Assembly: GCA_029747015.1 (NCBI GenBank) | Contig: JAKOGI010000007.1 | Coordinates: 2,588,763-2,652,762 of the forward strand | DNA length: 64,000 bases | Reading direction: 5' to 3' | Source: Carnegiea gigantea | Taxonomy: Eukaryota; Streptophyta; Magnoliopsida; Caryophyllales; Cactaceae | Shown: positions 12,377 through 26,400 of the stretch, piece by piece | Layout: each line of letters opens with the position of its first letter | Numbering within the stretch: the first letter of the stretch is position 1 | Notes under the pieces: model-generated | What the model saw: the letters and a program-made list of their open reading frames with translations, nothing else | Told to the model about the DNA's origin: nothing | Databases searched by the model: none | Translations under genes and position numbers: made by a program

Positions 12377-15300
12377 TTACCTGGGAGCACGAGGTTTTGC
12401 ATTCATGGAATTCAGATGCTGCATGACAAATATTACTCCCATAACAATAATAAGGCAACCGACTAATGTACTAAAGAAAAGGGCTCCTGGCTGCCTGGTT
12501 TGAACAAAGCCATATACTCCATTTGCGGTTACGAGGATAAGGTCATTCAGTCCATCACCTGAGAAATCTGCAGAAACCAGGGCGTGTGTTGGTGGTGCAG
12601 GAAGCTCAACTGTTGTCATAATAGTACCACTAGGAGATATAACCAAGGCTTCTTGATCACCAGCAACAAGAATCATCTGGTGATTATCATGGACCCTCAA
12701 AGAGAATGGCTTCAGTGTTGGCACCACATGGCCAGATTCCATCATGCCCGATGGAGATGGGAGATTAGACCATGTTGCTCCCGTCAAAAGCTGCCACTGC
12801 CACTCTGCCCCATGCCCATGTTCAGCGGGGGTGTATGATGTCACCTGAATGAGGAGCAGCAGCATTGTTCAAGCGGCAACAGAAGCAACTCTATGTCATG
12901 ACCAATAAATTACACAAGATAAACCCTGTCAGAAACCTACCTCTCCTCTATTTGTTAAGAAGATGACATTCCCATGGCTTCCCTTCCTGTGAGGGTGTCC
13001 ATCATCTTTAGGGATGAGAATTGGTGTTGCAACCTCTAATGAACTATAGTCAAGAGTTCTGCCAAAGCCTCTAGAGAATTCACCATGTTGAAACAAACTA
13101 AAAGCAGAATGATGGTGGCAAATGGAAGCATTGAATAGTTGTTCTCGCACTGGCACCCCAGAAGTTGCTACTGCCCAGCACGGTCGGAGTACTTCCATGG
13201 ATCCACTTACAACTGTTTGCTCAGCACCATTTCCACCCACTGCCTGCAGAAATGAAATTTCCATTCATATCATCGTCAGAAGTGTTATAGCCGAACATAA
13301 GTACATCATAAAAGAATGGAATCTGAAGTGCAAAGTTTGATGTGCAAGTTCTCAATGGGGAAGGTAGTATCTAATCAACGGCCAACATCATCCCCTGCTG
13401 ATTCTTGTGACAAAATACACGAGAAAACATCCTGCAAAGCACTGCCAGAGACATAATCACAAACCTGCACATGATCTAGCACCCCATCTCCATTGATATC
13501 AGCATGAAGTCCACCCTCTTGAAGATGAAGCTGGTTGAATCAATGCAACAGAAAATAAATATTGAGAAATTTCTATGAAGTAAAAGACTATCTACATAAC
13601 TAAAACACATCCCCCACCCCCAAAAAAAAGTGAGACCGGGTGAAAAGAAAGATAATCCTCCCTCTATTCATTAGCGCCCTTCTCATGCAGGAAAAAAGCT
13701 TCATGAATAGCATTTGAGACATTGCTCACCTTGCAAACTGTACGGCCAGATGCCACGTGCAGAACTTCAATTCCCTCTTTCTCATGTGCCACGACAACAT
13801 TAGGGACCCACCAAAACTGGGTGTAGTTCGTTATAGTGGGTATATAAGGCACTGTCTGTATATACGAAAGAGAAACATAGTGGAATTGTGAATATATAGA
13901 TGGGACAAGAAACAGCCAATCATTACTAAATACTAATCAATCCAATACAGCAGGACCAGAAATCAGATATTAATGCCAACTCCCGGTCTGCCTGAGATAT
14001 CATATGCCGTACAAAAAAGGAGTAAAAAACGAATACAGAGATGTGCTGTTCTTTCATACAAAACCACAGCCTACATTATCATGGAACTTTTCATATGGTT
14101 GCTTATTATGATAATCAATTCCACCAGCTAGCTTAACCTGATTAGTACCCAGGCACAAACAGCTAACAGTTGAAAAATAACAGCATCAGAGGATTGACAA
14201 TTACTCCAAACTGTACCTTTTTTGGCTTTGCCGAGCCAGCATAGTTTGCAGCTTTTCCAATCAACTTCGGAATCTTTTTGGTAGAATCCTTTCCTGGAGG
14301 GTGATGTTCCTCAGGTTTGTGAAATGGGTAATTAGTATTCCTTCCTGATATTTTCTTTGACAGCTTCCTCTTGTGGCGCCTGAAATGTGCCAGCTGAAAA
14401 TATGTGTCTTCCCGCCTATCCTGTTAGTGAACTCCAGTCAGTAGACATCCAATTAACACATTAGATATGAACAGTGTTATATACTTAATAAAGCACAACA
14501 CTGCAGGACTTACCCAGTGATGAGGCATTACTCCAAGGACTGATTCTCGAAATTCCCTGCACTCGAACTGCAGGTCAACTTTCTTAGCATGGCAAGTAAA
14601 CAAAGCACCAAGCACAACGAACGATAAAAAGAGATCTGTAATGTCTTAATTGATGAAGGAGAATGGATTGACCAAACTACAAGTCTACAACGAACCCCAA
14701 TAGAGCCCAACTCGTTTTCAAGATGACGTATCTGAATACCTTAATGACACTAAGCATACAAATCTGAATTACATGCGAGAGCTCAAGATAAAAACGTCTG
14801 TCAACCTACCTCTCCAGGATGACGGCTGTTTAATGCATGAACATCAAGCTTGTAATTATGCTGAGGAATCAGTATAGCCGCATCCATAGAGGGTGCTTCA
14901 ATTTTCTACAAGACAAAATAGTCGTCAACATAGAGAAATAGAATCCTTCTTAGATAGAGTGTCCATAAAAGAGATTCGACAAAACATAAATGGAGTAATA
15001 CTTTCATGGTAAACACATGCAACTGCAACTAGATATTGGAAGTAAAAACAGAACAAAACAGAATAGACAAGAAACACAAGAAAAATTGAAAAACACTTCC
15101 AGAGGCCTAATTTCACTGCCAGGAGTTTGAGAGACACTGCACATTTAAACTATACCATAGTATTAAGGTAACATGTTTACACATGAGGCCCAACACAAGG
15201 AGCAATATCATCCTAATAATGTAAAATGCTTTCTCCGCAATGTCAATTGTCAAGAGAAAGTAACACACTTCTAGGAATCAGGGGGGGGGGGGACTTGAGA

Positions 15301-18300
15301 TCTCAATAAGATCCACAGAAAGAAAAAACATATAATCATTATAAGATGACAAACCTCGTTCTTTCTACTCCATCGAAGTTGGCCAGTTTTACCAGCAAAT
15401 GCATAAAACGCAAAATGTCTTAAATCCACTATTGCAGAGTTTTCCGCTGGCTGCATGTGCAGAAACACCATTAGTAAAATGATAATTGATGCATGAACAG
15501 AACCTCAACAGTTGGAAAATCACAACAGAGCCAAGTAAATTTCATTTCAAATTTCATGGTCCATGAGCCACTGAGCGCAGGGGGAAGATTGTCCACTTAT
15601 GACTAATACAATTCATACAAACAATTTACAACTCATATGATGGGCTTAGCAAACTTCTGCCTGATTTCCCCCATTTAGCGAAAAAGCTCTTCTTTTGAAA
15701 GCTGATATATAATCTAAACAAGTAATTCTCATGGAAATAATCTAAACAGCTACAATATACCACAACTCTTCATAAAGACACTTTTGGGGGGGGGGGGGGG
15801 GGGAGACTAGAACACTCTTTATACTTGACGAATTCTTGGATGAAATTGAAATGTCATCATGTTTCTCCCTTTTTTTCTCAATTTGCCATTGCATTTGTTT
15901 TTTTAATTTGGACTGCATCCCTCTATGTTAATGATTTAGACCTAAAGTCTATTTCGTAAATGGTAACCTAATAACAGTGATGGGTTGGAAACAAGTTTGA
16001 GAAGATAGTGGCAATTTTTTTCCGTATAAAATCATCAACATTGTGGCGATTTGGATGTACAATCGTTTACATAATGGCACCAAGTAAAAAGGAAATAACA
16101 TGGTGGCAAATAGGAAAAAAGTGAAAACATAGAGGCATTTTCCATACAAGGCAAAATGCCAGTTATCTCAATCTCACACATTCTCTGTCTCAATGTAGAT
16201 GCTTTACGCTTGATTACAGAGTGATAAAATAATGTTCTGACGAATGCTCTAAAGTGGCAAATGGTGTGTCATTATTGAACAAAGCATGAAGGTCTCAAAA
16301 CAACAACAGGGGGTAATGCGCTGCATGACACAAGTATCCTGGGTTATTTCGCACAGGACACTAATTGGAAGGTATCATCATCTAGATCTTCAGCACAGCT
16401 ACTTATAGAACAAACAAAGGCACACAATGAAGTTTACTAATTTAGATGCATCTTTCACTAGCACTGGTAAAAGGGTTTCTTGTGCATAGTTATCAAACCT
16501 ACAGGTCACCAACACATTATTACTGAAAAATACTCAAGTCAGCGCCACACTGCCGCCACTACACAAACCAAAGGGGGGAAAAAAAGGAATTAATCATGAA
16601 AGGCTGCATTCTTATTCGCTTCTGCATCATGCCCTTAAAGGACTTCAACTTGCTACACCAGTGTCATTTGCCAGGGTGTTTAGTTGGAAATTTTTATGTG
16701 GACAAAAGAGAATTCCTAAGCTGATGGTGTGACCATACCTCTGTTTCACTTGCACTTCTCCTATGCTCTTCTGCATTCTTGGCTGCCACAGTCAGCTCCT
16801 CAAAGGGATCTAGATGAATCTGCAAATAATTTAAGAGGAAATAAATAAATAATGTGTTGTAGTTAAGATAATAAATAATGCCATCCCAGACCAAACCACT
16901 ACTGCACCGCCCCTCATGAGGTGTCTAGTTAAGGCAGGTTATCAGGGATTCATACTCATACATATATTTCCTTACCCCTTATATTACAGAGAGCCTGTTT
17001 TTGTTAAATTTCAGGCCAAAAACATGAATTATATGCTATTTAACATCAAATGAAAGGATTGAACCCTTCTGATTTACTGGATTGTAAAACCCATAAGAAG
17101 AGAGCATTCTGCCTAAAAACTAAAACCAACATGCCACATAAATAACAAATCATGTAGTCCAAGAAGGATAATCAAGAAAATTTTAAGAACCTTATAACAT
17201 ACATTTTGAACAGTCTAAAAAAAGTCTTAGGAAATCATATAATTGGAACCAAGACAAGGATTCAGCTTTAAAAAATAAATTATAATAAAAAAGAGAGAGA
17301 GAAGAAGAAGATCTTTAACATGACTTCACCATGATATAAACAACATTTCAACTTCACTCGCCAGCAAAAAGGATGAGACAAAGCGACTAGAGCAATAACA
17401 GAGGTCCACAATTTGCAATCAAATCAGCAACATTAGATGACTGATTGATACCAGCGCGGCCAAACACCAACAACCGAGAACTACATATCCCAAGCTAAGA
17501 CCACAAGTTAAGCGCACCAAAAGCTTTATCTAACTACAAATAGGAAGCACTTCCCTCTTATGACAACAAATATCCACAAGACCAGCATATGACCTTTGCG
17601 GTCTCTTGGTTAAAGATTTCTTGAGCTATATGTCCCTACCCTTTCAGCAAGATCTTTTTCTCCCTTTTTCAATAAATAATTTAATTTTTTGGTTACCGTA
17701 AAGATAAAGGAGCTATTTACAGCTAGAATTCTTATGTTCATAAATGATAATAAACAAGGGATCAAATTGCGAGGTAGAAGTACAAGAACCCACCAAGCCA
17801 AACTTGCCATTAAATAGAATTCTAGAAAGGTTGCTTCTGTTTGGCCCCAGATTTAGAAGGCATTGGCTACCAACCACTTGACATCTATTGATAAGTTCTT
17901 CTACACTTCACTATTATCCTAAAACAGGGGGAAAAAAATAGCTAAACAATCACTCTTTCAGCAGGTCATGAAGCACAATTCTGTTCAATAATCCAGCTAC
18001 CATTAAATGAATAACACAAGAAATTTGCAACTTGAGAAGGTACCGACGTGGTTGTCAGTAATGGTCAAGAATAAAGATTAAATTGAGACGAGCATTCAAA
18101 GTAAAGCAGTAGATAAGCAAAGTGTGCATACATGTGGCTGTATCTCCATCCTTCCACCAACTATTACCAATCCTGTATCTCCATGCTTTATGGTATAATT
18201 GCTTACTGAAATTGCAACCTCTCTGTGGTGAGCATTATGTGGAAAATCTTCCTGCCATTCAAACATTACGTTGACAATTATCTTAAAGTAATGGCAAACA

Positions 18301-19186
18301 GTGGAAAGCTCGAAGAAAGGGACAATCCATACATACCTGCAAATTCACTTCCCAGAGCTTTTTAAGATTGTGGTCAAAACACATCACTGACCAGCCCGAC
18401 GTAACAACCACCAAAACCTGCTTCAGTGGCTGCCCTTGATTATAAGTTCGATCAATAACACCAGTTGCCATAGCGACCGGGCGTCTCCCAGATGCAACAC
18501 GGACTTTGTCAGGCAACAAGGTCACCTCAGCAAGAACACGCGCCTCACTAAACCCTTCATCAACACGCCTAGCATGAGGCTCCAACACCTAGGATGGAAA
18601 ATCCATTGGTAAAAAAATCAGCAAACTCCAAAGAAAACCCCCATAAATCATATTGTTATTCCTTCACAATCTCGAAAAGATGCCGCCTTTATGGTACTAT
18701 AGCAACTAAAGCGGCACAATTCATGAAATCCCATTGCATAGAATACCAAATAGCACAAAAACATAATCATTTCAGACCTATCTATCATCAGTTAATCCCT
18801 AGAGGGGGGAAAAAAGAAGAATATGCAACAAATTTAATAGGAAGTACCTGAATTTTCGCATCATGAGTAGCAACAAGAACTTCTTTCTTGCCGTCGCCAT
18901 TGAGATCAGTGACAAGGGGAGGAGGAAGTCGATCAGCTTCGTATTTGATGGGATAATCATCCAAGAGATGAAACCAGGCCTCTCTAAACGAGAAATCTCC
19001 TTCATGCTATCCTCCAAGACAAATGGGTTAGGTTAATCAAGAAACTCAATGCAAAAGTTGGAACTAAAGAGAAATTAAAGAATAATCATGAAATTAAGCT
19101 GGCCTAGGGTTTTGAAGGTTTACCTGGAGAGAGAAGAAAATGGCGAAAGCACAGAGGATGAGAATGGCAAGATCGCGCTTTCTCAT
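12377..19186 (-). CDS. NERD1: NERD1-like FG-GAP repeat transmembrane protein
   Basis: Thirteen coding exons, in transcript order: 19186-19124, 19006-18848, 18588-18337, 18251-18132, 16819-16739, 15450-15355, 14905-14810, 14567-14514, 14420-14217, 13855-13730, 13530-13465, 13243-12941, 12844-12377. They join to about 695 aa, close to what I recall for Arabidopsis At3g51050. The start is the ATG of MRKRDLAILILCAFAIFFSL, an N-terminal signal/anchor. FG-GAP/integrin-like calcium loops are visible as TDLNGDGKKEV (about 53-63), ADINGDGVLD (about 427-436) and ADFSGDGLNDL (about 635). A C-terminal membrane segment (about 661-683, LFFSTLVGCLIIVMGVIFVM) is followed by a short basic tail, so most of the protein faces the lumen or outside. 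In Arabidopsis NERD1 acts with the exocyst in root growth and cell expansion. Every intron is phase 0. The stop taa overlaps a donor-like caggtaac, so a further 3' splice is possible but not needed. Confidence 0.95.
15784..15803. repeat. Poly-G run in a NERD1 intron
   Basis: About 17-18 uninterrupted G on the plus strand (C on the transcript), following ttttg. It is one of a series of such runs in the window. Confidence 0.85.
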
Positions 19187-19260
19187 CTCACCCTCGCTCT
19201 CTCTCTCTCTCTATCTAAGTGGTCGTCTTCTTCGGCTTGGGCAGCCTGTTTCGGTGTTCT
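19187..19260 (-). promoter_or_regulatory. NERD1 5' leader with CT repeat
   Basis: Directly upstream of the NERD1 ATG the plus strand reads about eight CT units (19193-19211), that is, GA units on the transcript strand. This is a common feature of plant 5' UTRs. No TATA box was identified with confidence. Confidence 0.5.
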
Positions 19261-19359
19261 AGACTGATGAGCTTTCTCCAGTCAGCTCCCAGAGACTCGA
19301 CTCACCGACGGGGATCACCTGTGAAGTGGAGCAGGCCGGGCAAAAATCAGGCGTCGGAC

Positions 19360-19365
<6 letters not shown>

Positions 19366-19425
<60 letters not shown>
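19366..19425. repeat. (TA)30 microsatellite
   Basis: Sixty bases of uninterrupted TA about 180 bases upstream of the NERD1 start. The element is long enough to be length-variable and to form a cruciform in the promoter. Confidence 0.95.
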
Positions 19426-19427
<2 letters not shown>

Positions 19428-21615
19428 AGGGGTTATTTGCCAAATTTGCCGTTTTGAAGGTCAGTTTTTTTCGTAAATAAATCGGAAAGGCAAAAGCATT
19501 TGAATACTTTGATAAGAGTTGAGAGCGATTGGTAAAAATTGAGATTTTTTTTGAAATGATTGGTAAAGATTAGAAAGGTTTGAAAAAAGTTGATAAATTT
19601 TTTTAAGGAGTATAAATAAATGAAAAAAAACAGTCATAATTGGTAAAAATTGAAAAAGATGGGGAAAGAATTGTAAAGATTGAAAAGATTAGAAAATTTT
19701 TTAAGATGACTGGTAAGAACTAAAAAAGATTGAGAAAGATTAATAGATACTTATTTAACAACGTACAGAACAAGCTCTAACTCCTAAACATCAATTGGTT
19801 ACTGGCAAAACAAATTATTTTGGACAAAAAGAAGTGTGCAAGATTTTACTACCATTTATAAAGTTTTTAGACAAAAATTTTTACGAGTTCTTTTTTTAGA
19901 TGTTTGATGCATATAAGTGATTGTATTATATTTTAAAAGCTAAAAGGCCTACACTTTTTAACTTTTCATGAGTAACTTATTACTAATCAATGTTGATGAG
20001 TGCCGATAAGTATTGATAAGCATTGATCAAGTTAATTATGGCTAAAATTAAAAGCAGATAATTTGACTATATGCTAATGAATTCTTATTGGTGCTAATCA
20101 GCACTAAATACCGATAATAAATACTTATACAACTTAAAAAGAACATATCCTAAAGTCTTATAATAATTATAATTAAATGATTTCTTGATTGTCCTCTTCA
20201 ACTTTTTGTCTTTATGTTGATAAAGCTTCTTAAGTTCTTTGGGTTTTGGGCCATTATTTATGATGACGTATATGATAATCAATATAATGTAAACATGCTT
20301 TTTAAGAGTACATGCTTATGGTAATCAGAAGCACATGCTCTCCATACCAAATTAAACATGCACATACAATATCACCATCTAATCTAATCAACCAACATTC
20401 AAATCTAAAATTCCAAAAATCCAACCACCAGACATGAAAATTCTGATATAAAAGTCTTACCTATGAATTGCAAAATTACAGAGAAATGGATTCCAATTGA
20501 CCTTAGATTTAAAAACCGTAGACTACTCACTACTCCATAAAAACAAAGTGGAAGAAGTTTAGATAGGAACTTTGTTTTAATCCGTACACTCTAAACTAAA
20601 AAATAATCCGAACTTACCTTTTTCGGCTATACAAATTTTGGACAGCTATAATCAACCAACATTGTAAATAATTATTAGAATTAAGCCATCCGTACTCTAT
20701 GATACATTTCATCCAAAGCTCAAAAGCAAATGCTTCAAGAATGATCTGAAATTCACATTTCATTGGAAAAGCACATTTTTAGGAAAAGCACATTGCAAAA
20801 TAGCTAAATCATAATGCGACTTCAAGCGGGATATATACTAGGAATTGTCGTCGTTGTTGTATACTCCGACTTCAAGCATATATGAAAAATCCTCGAACCC
20901 CCAACTGGGTAATCTACATGATTACATGATTGTACTTTACAACAAATTATAACCTGCATCTGGTACAACCACACCAACATCAGGTGTGCAAGAAAGTACC
21001 TGATCGAATATCACCTGAGCTTCCATGGATTGTAACTGCTCCAGAAATTCTGAAAACTCCAGAATCCACAATGCAAGGCCATGTTTTTCAAATGTATTCC
21101 TTGTCCTGACAGAAGCTCTCTTTAAAGGTGCGAATTCAGCTTTCAACTTGACCTTGATTTAATCACTCCATCAAAACGAAGTAATTTGAACTCACAGAAG
21201 TCAAATATTGAAATGGCCACTGATTTTAAATGGCATCATCTGATCTGAAAAACCGGAACATATGGTGAACCTCATAATTGCATGTCCTGGAAAAAAGAAG
21301 GGGGGGAGGGAAGAACAGCAGCTTTCCTTAAGAATTAGAGCACTGTTTTCCACTATGAAGTGACTGGCTGTTTTGTTTCTATGCTGAACTTCCTATTTTT
21401 CTGTTTTTGAAGGGGGAAGGGGGAGGATCTCACTTCTCAAGTAATCAAAGTCACAGATAAACAGAGACGACACAAAAACTTGCACCATCAACAAAAGGTG
21501 TATGGATTAAACTGTTTTGAGTTACCTGCTTTCACGTTCTTCACCTCCTCCCATTGCCACAGAGTCAACTAAGACTAGATTGAATGGTTCCAATCAAGCC
21601 CTTTTGTCCTCCCTT
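19426..21615. other. Spacer between MORC 3' end and NERD1 promoter
   Basis: Stretch 19480-19760 consists of imperfect repeats of a gattggtaaa/gattgaaaa unit, resembling the periodic interior of the MITEs at 58-62 kb, but no terminal repeats were found. The remainder is non-coding. The lower-numbered flank of the MORC stop (about 20.9-21.6 kb) is probably its 3' UTR. A 69-codon frame at 20937-21146 on the minus strand has no recognised domain. Confidence 0.5.
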
Positions 21616-23433
21616 CTACATTAAACTTTGCCGTTTCTTTCTATTTTCCAAGTATGCGGCAAGTTGTGCACACTTTTTTCTGGTTTCATCCAGCTCCTTC
21701 TCCACTTTGTTGATCTACAGGAAGTAGCAGCCCAAACAAGATCCTCACTTCAGTAACATGAACAATCATAACATCAGACCAGAGGGTAAGATGAGAAACA
21801 TACCGTTTGTTTCAATTCTTGCTCTTTATTTGCATGCTCTTCACAACTGCGTAGAAAATTCATTATATATATTGCGTTTGATTTTAAAAAAAAAAAAATC
21901 AAACGTCTGATCCATCTCCTTGTTTAACTCATGTGTAAGCTTAAGCTCTGGAACAGACGTACTGAAAATTAAAATACGAAAATATTTTCCATATTGCATT
22001 AGTTCCTGTTATCTGATAGCAGCTTTATTTGTTGTTATTCAGCATCTCCCTTTAAACACGGAATCGATAACAATTAAATCTATCACTGGAGCCTTTAACA
22101 AAAAGGAAAGGACGAACACAGTGTCTACGGCTTCAGCAATCATGCCAAGAGTGCTAATTAACAAGTATTTGACTCCTGTTAGAGACCCTGTCGACCATCC
22201 ACTAGATGACATCAAACATACTATGCAAGGTTGCAAGAATCAATGTAGGTTCCAAGTTCCAACAAAAAGCATAGCTGGCAACGAGCCAAATGCATTCACA
22301 TTTGAATTAGACAAAGATGATTACAATAGAAAAAACAAACCCTAACCCCAAAATATGACTGCTGGACAAATAAAAGGCCTCATCCAGCTACATTCATTTG
22401 CAGATTCACAGGAATATATTTGTAAACAACAAAAATCTTAAAATTCAAGATATAAAATTTAACAGTACATGCACTTTTATTTGAAAAATGCTAGAACAAT
22501 ATTCTTGCAATGTTTTGTTTCCTTATGCTGAGCACATGATACCATGACTTTAACTTATTCATTGATGGCACTAGCTTGTATGTTAATAGGGGGCCTAAAC
22601 ATATACTATACAAAATCATATCATGCCCCCACCCCTCCCACCCCAAAGGGGGGGGGGGGGGGGGGAAGCGATAGCAAGGAGGGCTGGTGGGCTCCTTCCA
22701 TGAGGTAAAGGGAAGTTTTTCACATGCCAATCGGCGGATTAGGAATAATATATACACAATTTTAAAGAATGATAGTTCAGATTCAATTGGCTTTCAGACA
22801 GTCTTGAATCCGATACAAATAGAACCAATCTCACAATTTAAGTTCAATCCTACTCTGAATATGTTACCATTTGATCTCACTTGTGTACATTGACTACCTA
22901 CAATGGCATGCTGTTGCACTTTCATCGTCATGTAGCTACTTGTGAAATCTACAGGTAAGTTGAGTTCACAAAGGAAGACGACAGAAGTACCTTGTAAATA
23001 GTTGTATATTCTCTTCACAAATCTCCTCGATTGACAATAAAGCTCCAGAATCATCCATCTGAACATTATCAGCAACGTACAATATAATATTGTTTCCTTA
23101 TACAAAAGTAAATAGCGTTGATAGAGAATTTCCAATAATCAACAGGCTGAACACAAGATGTCCGCTAGTCAAAACAAAATTAAAAGCAGCAAACTGATTT
23201 CTCGTTAATATAGTCAAACTACTATTCTTGTTGGAACTATCAGTTAAGAAGCCAAATGAATCAGCAATCAAGTGCTGTTGAGATGTTGATGGAGAACCTC
23301 TAATGGCTTCCCAAACACAGGCATCAATTCATAGAAAGTACCCCACTATCTGTATCCCACCCAAGACCTAACTGTCTCACTCAAGCACAGTCCAAAATAT
23401 ACTAGCAGGAAAACCAAACCCAAGTCGCCTCCC

Positions 23434-23464
<31 letters not shown>

Positions 23465-26400
23465 AAAGAAAAATAATCCAAACTCTTCCTCTTTTTCATT
23501 TTTTCTTTTAGGCATGATGAAAGAAGTTCAAATGGCACAGGAAGTGAACTATGTGGCAATGAAGAAAGAGGTGAAAAGAATATCCCCCTCTTTTGCATGA
23601 TGATGGCTTCAAGATTGTGACCATGATGTCCAAGGCTCAATAGCTCATGAAAAGGGTGTCAAAACGTATTAGGATTTGCCCCACTCAAGCATAAAATTGC
23701 ATAGGATCCTCAGATAACGTTAAGGGTCCGGACACGTGATTGAAGTCAAGCTGTTCTCAAAATTAAAAGGGGGGCGGCGGGTGGGATTTGGAACCTGGTC
23801 AATGGGAAGACAGACCAAAAGTCAGTCAATAGTCAATTCTAGTTGAAGGATTAGAATCAAAAAATGGAAAATTTAGAGCTATGAATCATTGGGAGGTGCA
23901 TACTGATATGGAGACATGTCATCATCAACCCAGCATCTCTTTGTCATATTAAAAAAAAAAAAATCTCATCTAAAGGGGAAAAATTATCTCTTGAAAGATA
24001 AAGGCCACAGTCATATACACATGCCAGTGACAGCAAGATTTTGCCACAGATAGCATTTGCAGATGCTGGAAAAAATGGTTACAAGTGACAAGAGGCTTAT
24101 CACAAGAATGCTTAATGCAACCGTAGATCACCAAGATTGTCAAACTACAGTACGATACAGACAGCTACTTACAATAGAGAGTCCAATCATCGACTTAGCT
24201 GATGAATTCTCTTCGCAATTTTCACTTGCATTTTGGGAACCTACATTATCCATATGGTGTCTTGATAATGATACCGGAGTAAGCCCAATAGATGGTCGAC
24301 TTGAATATAAATTTTTCTGAGCTTCACTAGCTGGAAGACCGGCAACCCGCGGATTGCCATGCGATAGTTTTTGTATCTTCGGTGGGGGCTCAGCAGGAGT
24401 TCGATCATGATGCACACCAGGAGGTTGGTACCCCATAAAATGACAGTGGGTTTTCCTACATGATGCATCCGATTTAGATGCATTTCATAAATGTAAAAAA
24501 CATTGCAAATAACTTTGAAACAGAAAATTCATTCGCCCTCTTTCATAGATAGAAATACACCCTAAAATATCTATTCAACATCCCAAAAGCAAATGTCACA
24601 ACCTTACTCACAGATCCATCCAGAACAAAAATAGAAAGGCTTAGAAAAACAAACCAGTAGTCCAAAACCATTTGTTTCATCCTTGCTTCAAGCCGAATAA
24701 AGAGAGAGGATCTCTCGAAATCCTGCTTGTCATGGGCTGGTTCTATAAAATTGGCCTCAATGACACCTACCATATATGTGTCAAGAGTAAGGAACTGTAG
24801 GAAACACAGTGCCTCATACAACAGAAATGACAGGAAAACAAAGTGTTGCCAAGGTAAAAGCCAGCATACCAACAACACCATTGCCAACAGAATTACCATC
24901 ACGTGTCACTTTCCAAAAAGGCTGCAAAACATAGATAAATCTTGTGAGCATTGTGAACTGAAACTGTTAGATACCCCATACGAATGCATAAGATTCAGGA
25001 ATAGTCAGCAAGCCAGCACCAGAGACAGAGAACAATGAAAAAAAGACCCATAAGAACTAAGGGCATATTTAACATCATCGATAGTTAGATACTGCCCCAT
25101 ATAACAATATATATTGTTAAAAGGAAAAGTACACTCTCAGAGAGACTCCAGAATAGGAAGCTACACAACCATCCCACAGAGAAGTCACCTCCATCCTGTG
25201 AAAAAAGACTATCAACAAAATCAAATATAGCTAACAGAGAAGAACAGAGATTCTCCTTATCTCGATTCACAAATCTTTCCCAAGATGTGTTTCTACACTT
25301 CAAAAAATCTTCCAGTTCTCTCCCTCCACAATAAAGCAAATAAAATGTCCCGGCATTGCATTATTACTTACAAGAGTTTCACAAATACAGAGTAGCTCCA
25401 ATTTTGAGGCCTAAGCAGTACAAATGAAGATCTATGCTTTTAACTGGGTCCTATGAAGCACTGCCAAATGCCAAATGAGCAGGATATGGAAGAACTAGGG
25501 TCCCTTAGAGGATCATACAGGTAGTTCAAATTGTAGGTCAGCAAAAGATAGAGTAAAAAATATAGCACACACCACATGTACAATATAAGAACCATGAGTG
25601 ACAAAATTGATGGTAGGCCTGAGACCTGATACTACATTGTCAGAAACACTCATATGAACTAACACCAATAGATGCCAAATTTACAGAATAAATTTAAAAA
25701 AAAAAATAATCATCAGTTACACCACATTTAGGTCATTAATATAACTATCATAGTTAAAATAAAAAAAGGAACTTCATCATGATTAACAAACTTAACTGGT
25801 TTAATGATCTTAAAAGTTTGGACAAAATAAAATAAATTGTAGGAGTATCACCTAGAATTTCCTAATCCAAATCCATAATCAAGAGTTCCAGCTAACTTAG
25901 TTTCCTAATCCAAATCCATAATCAAGAGTTCCAGCTAACAAGGCCCACCCCGAGGGGGGCAGTTCTCAAATGTAGTAGCCTTAACAATAAGGCACAGAGA
26001 GGCTAGTTACATGGTGGCCCTTGAACGTAAAACCATGTGCTTCCCACTACTCCACAGAAAAGTAGAGGACATTTTGTAAATGTAGTCTATAGGTTATACA
26101 TTTTTTCAGCATAGTAAGATGCTCCAGAAGTTAAGATTCTGCTACGGATGAAGACCAAAAGGTATTGAATCATAGAACAATTAGATAATAACATCTGAAC
26201 TAGGTGTTTTAAGATCATTGCAAGATCAACATGGATGTATCTTGTGAATTTAAATTTTTTGAATCCTTTTTTTTTTGGGGGGGGGGGGAAGATCCCCATC
26301 TTACCAATAGACAAGGCGAAGAAGATGCAAGTTATTTTCTATTTCACAAGGATATGAGAGCAATTACATGTAAAAATCCAAATAATAACCTACCATGCAA

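Noticed and set aside
22341..22360. Telomere-like repeat (ccctaacccc)
   Set aside because: A single unit only, not an array.
24057..24436. Frames on both strands near 24.1-24.4 kb as separate genes
   Set aside because: The minus frame is MORC exon 15; the plus frame is its shadow.
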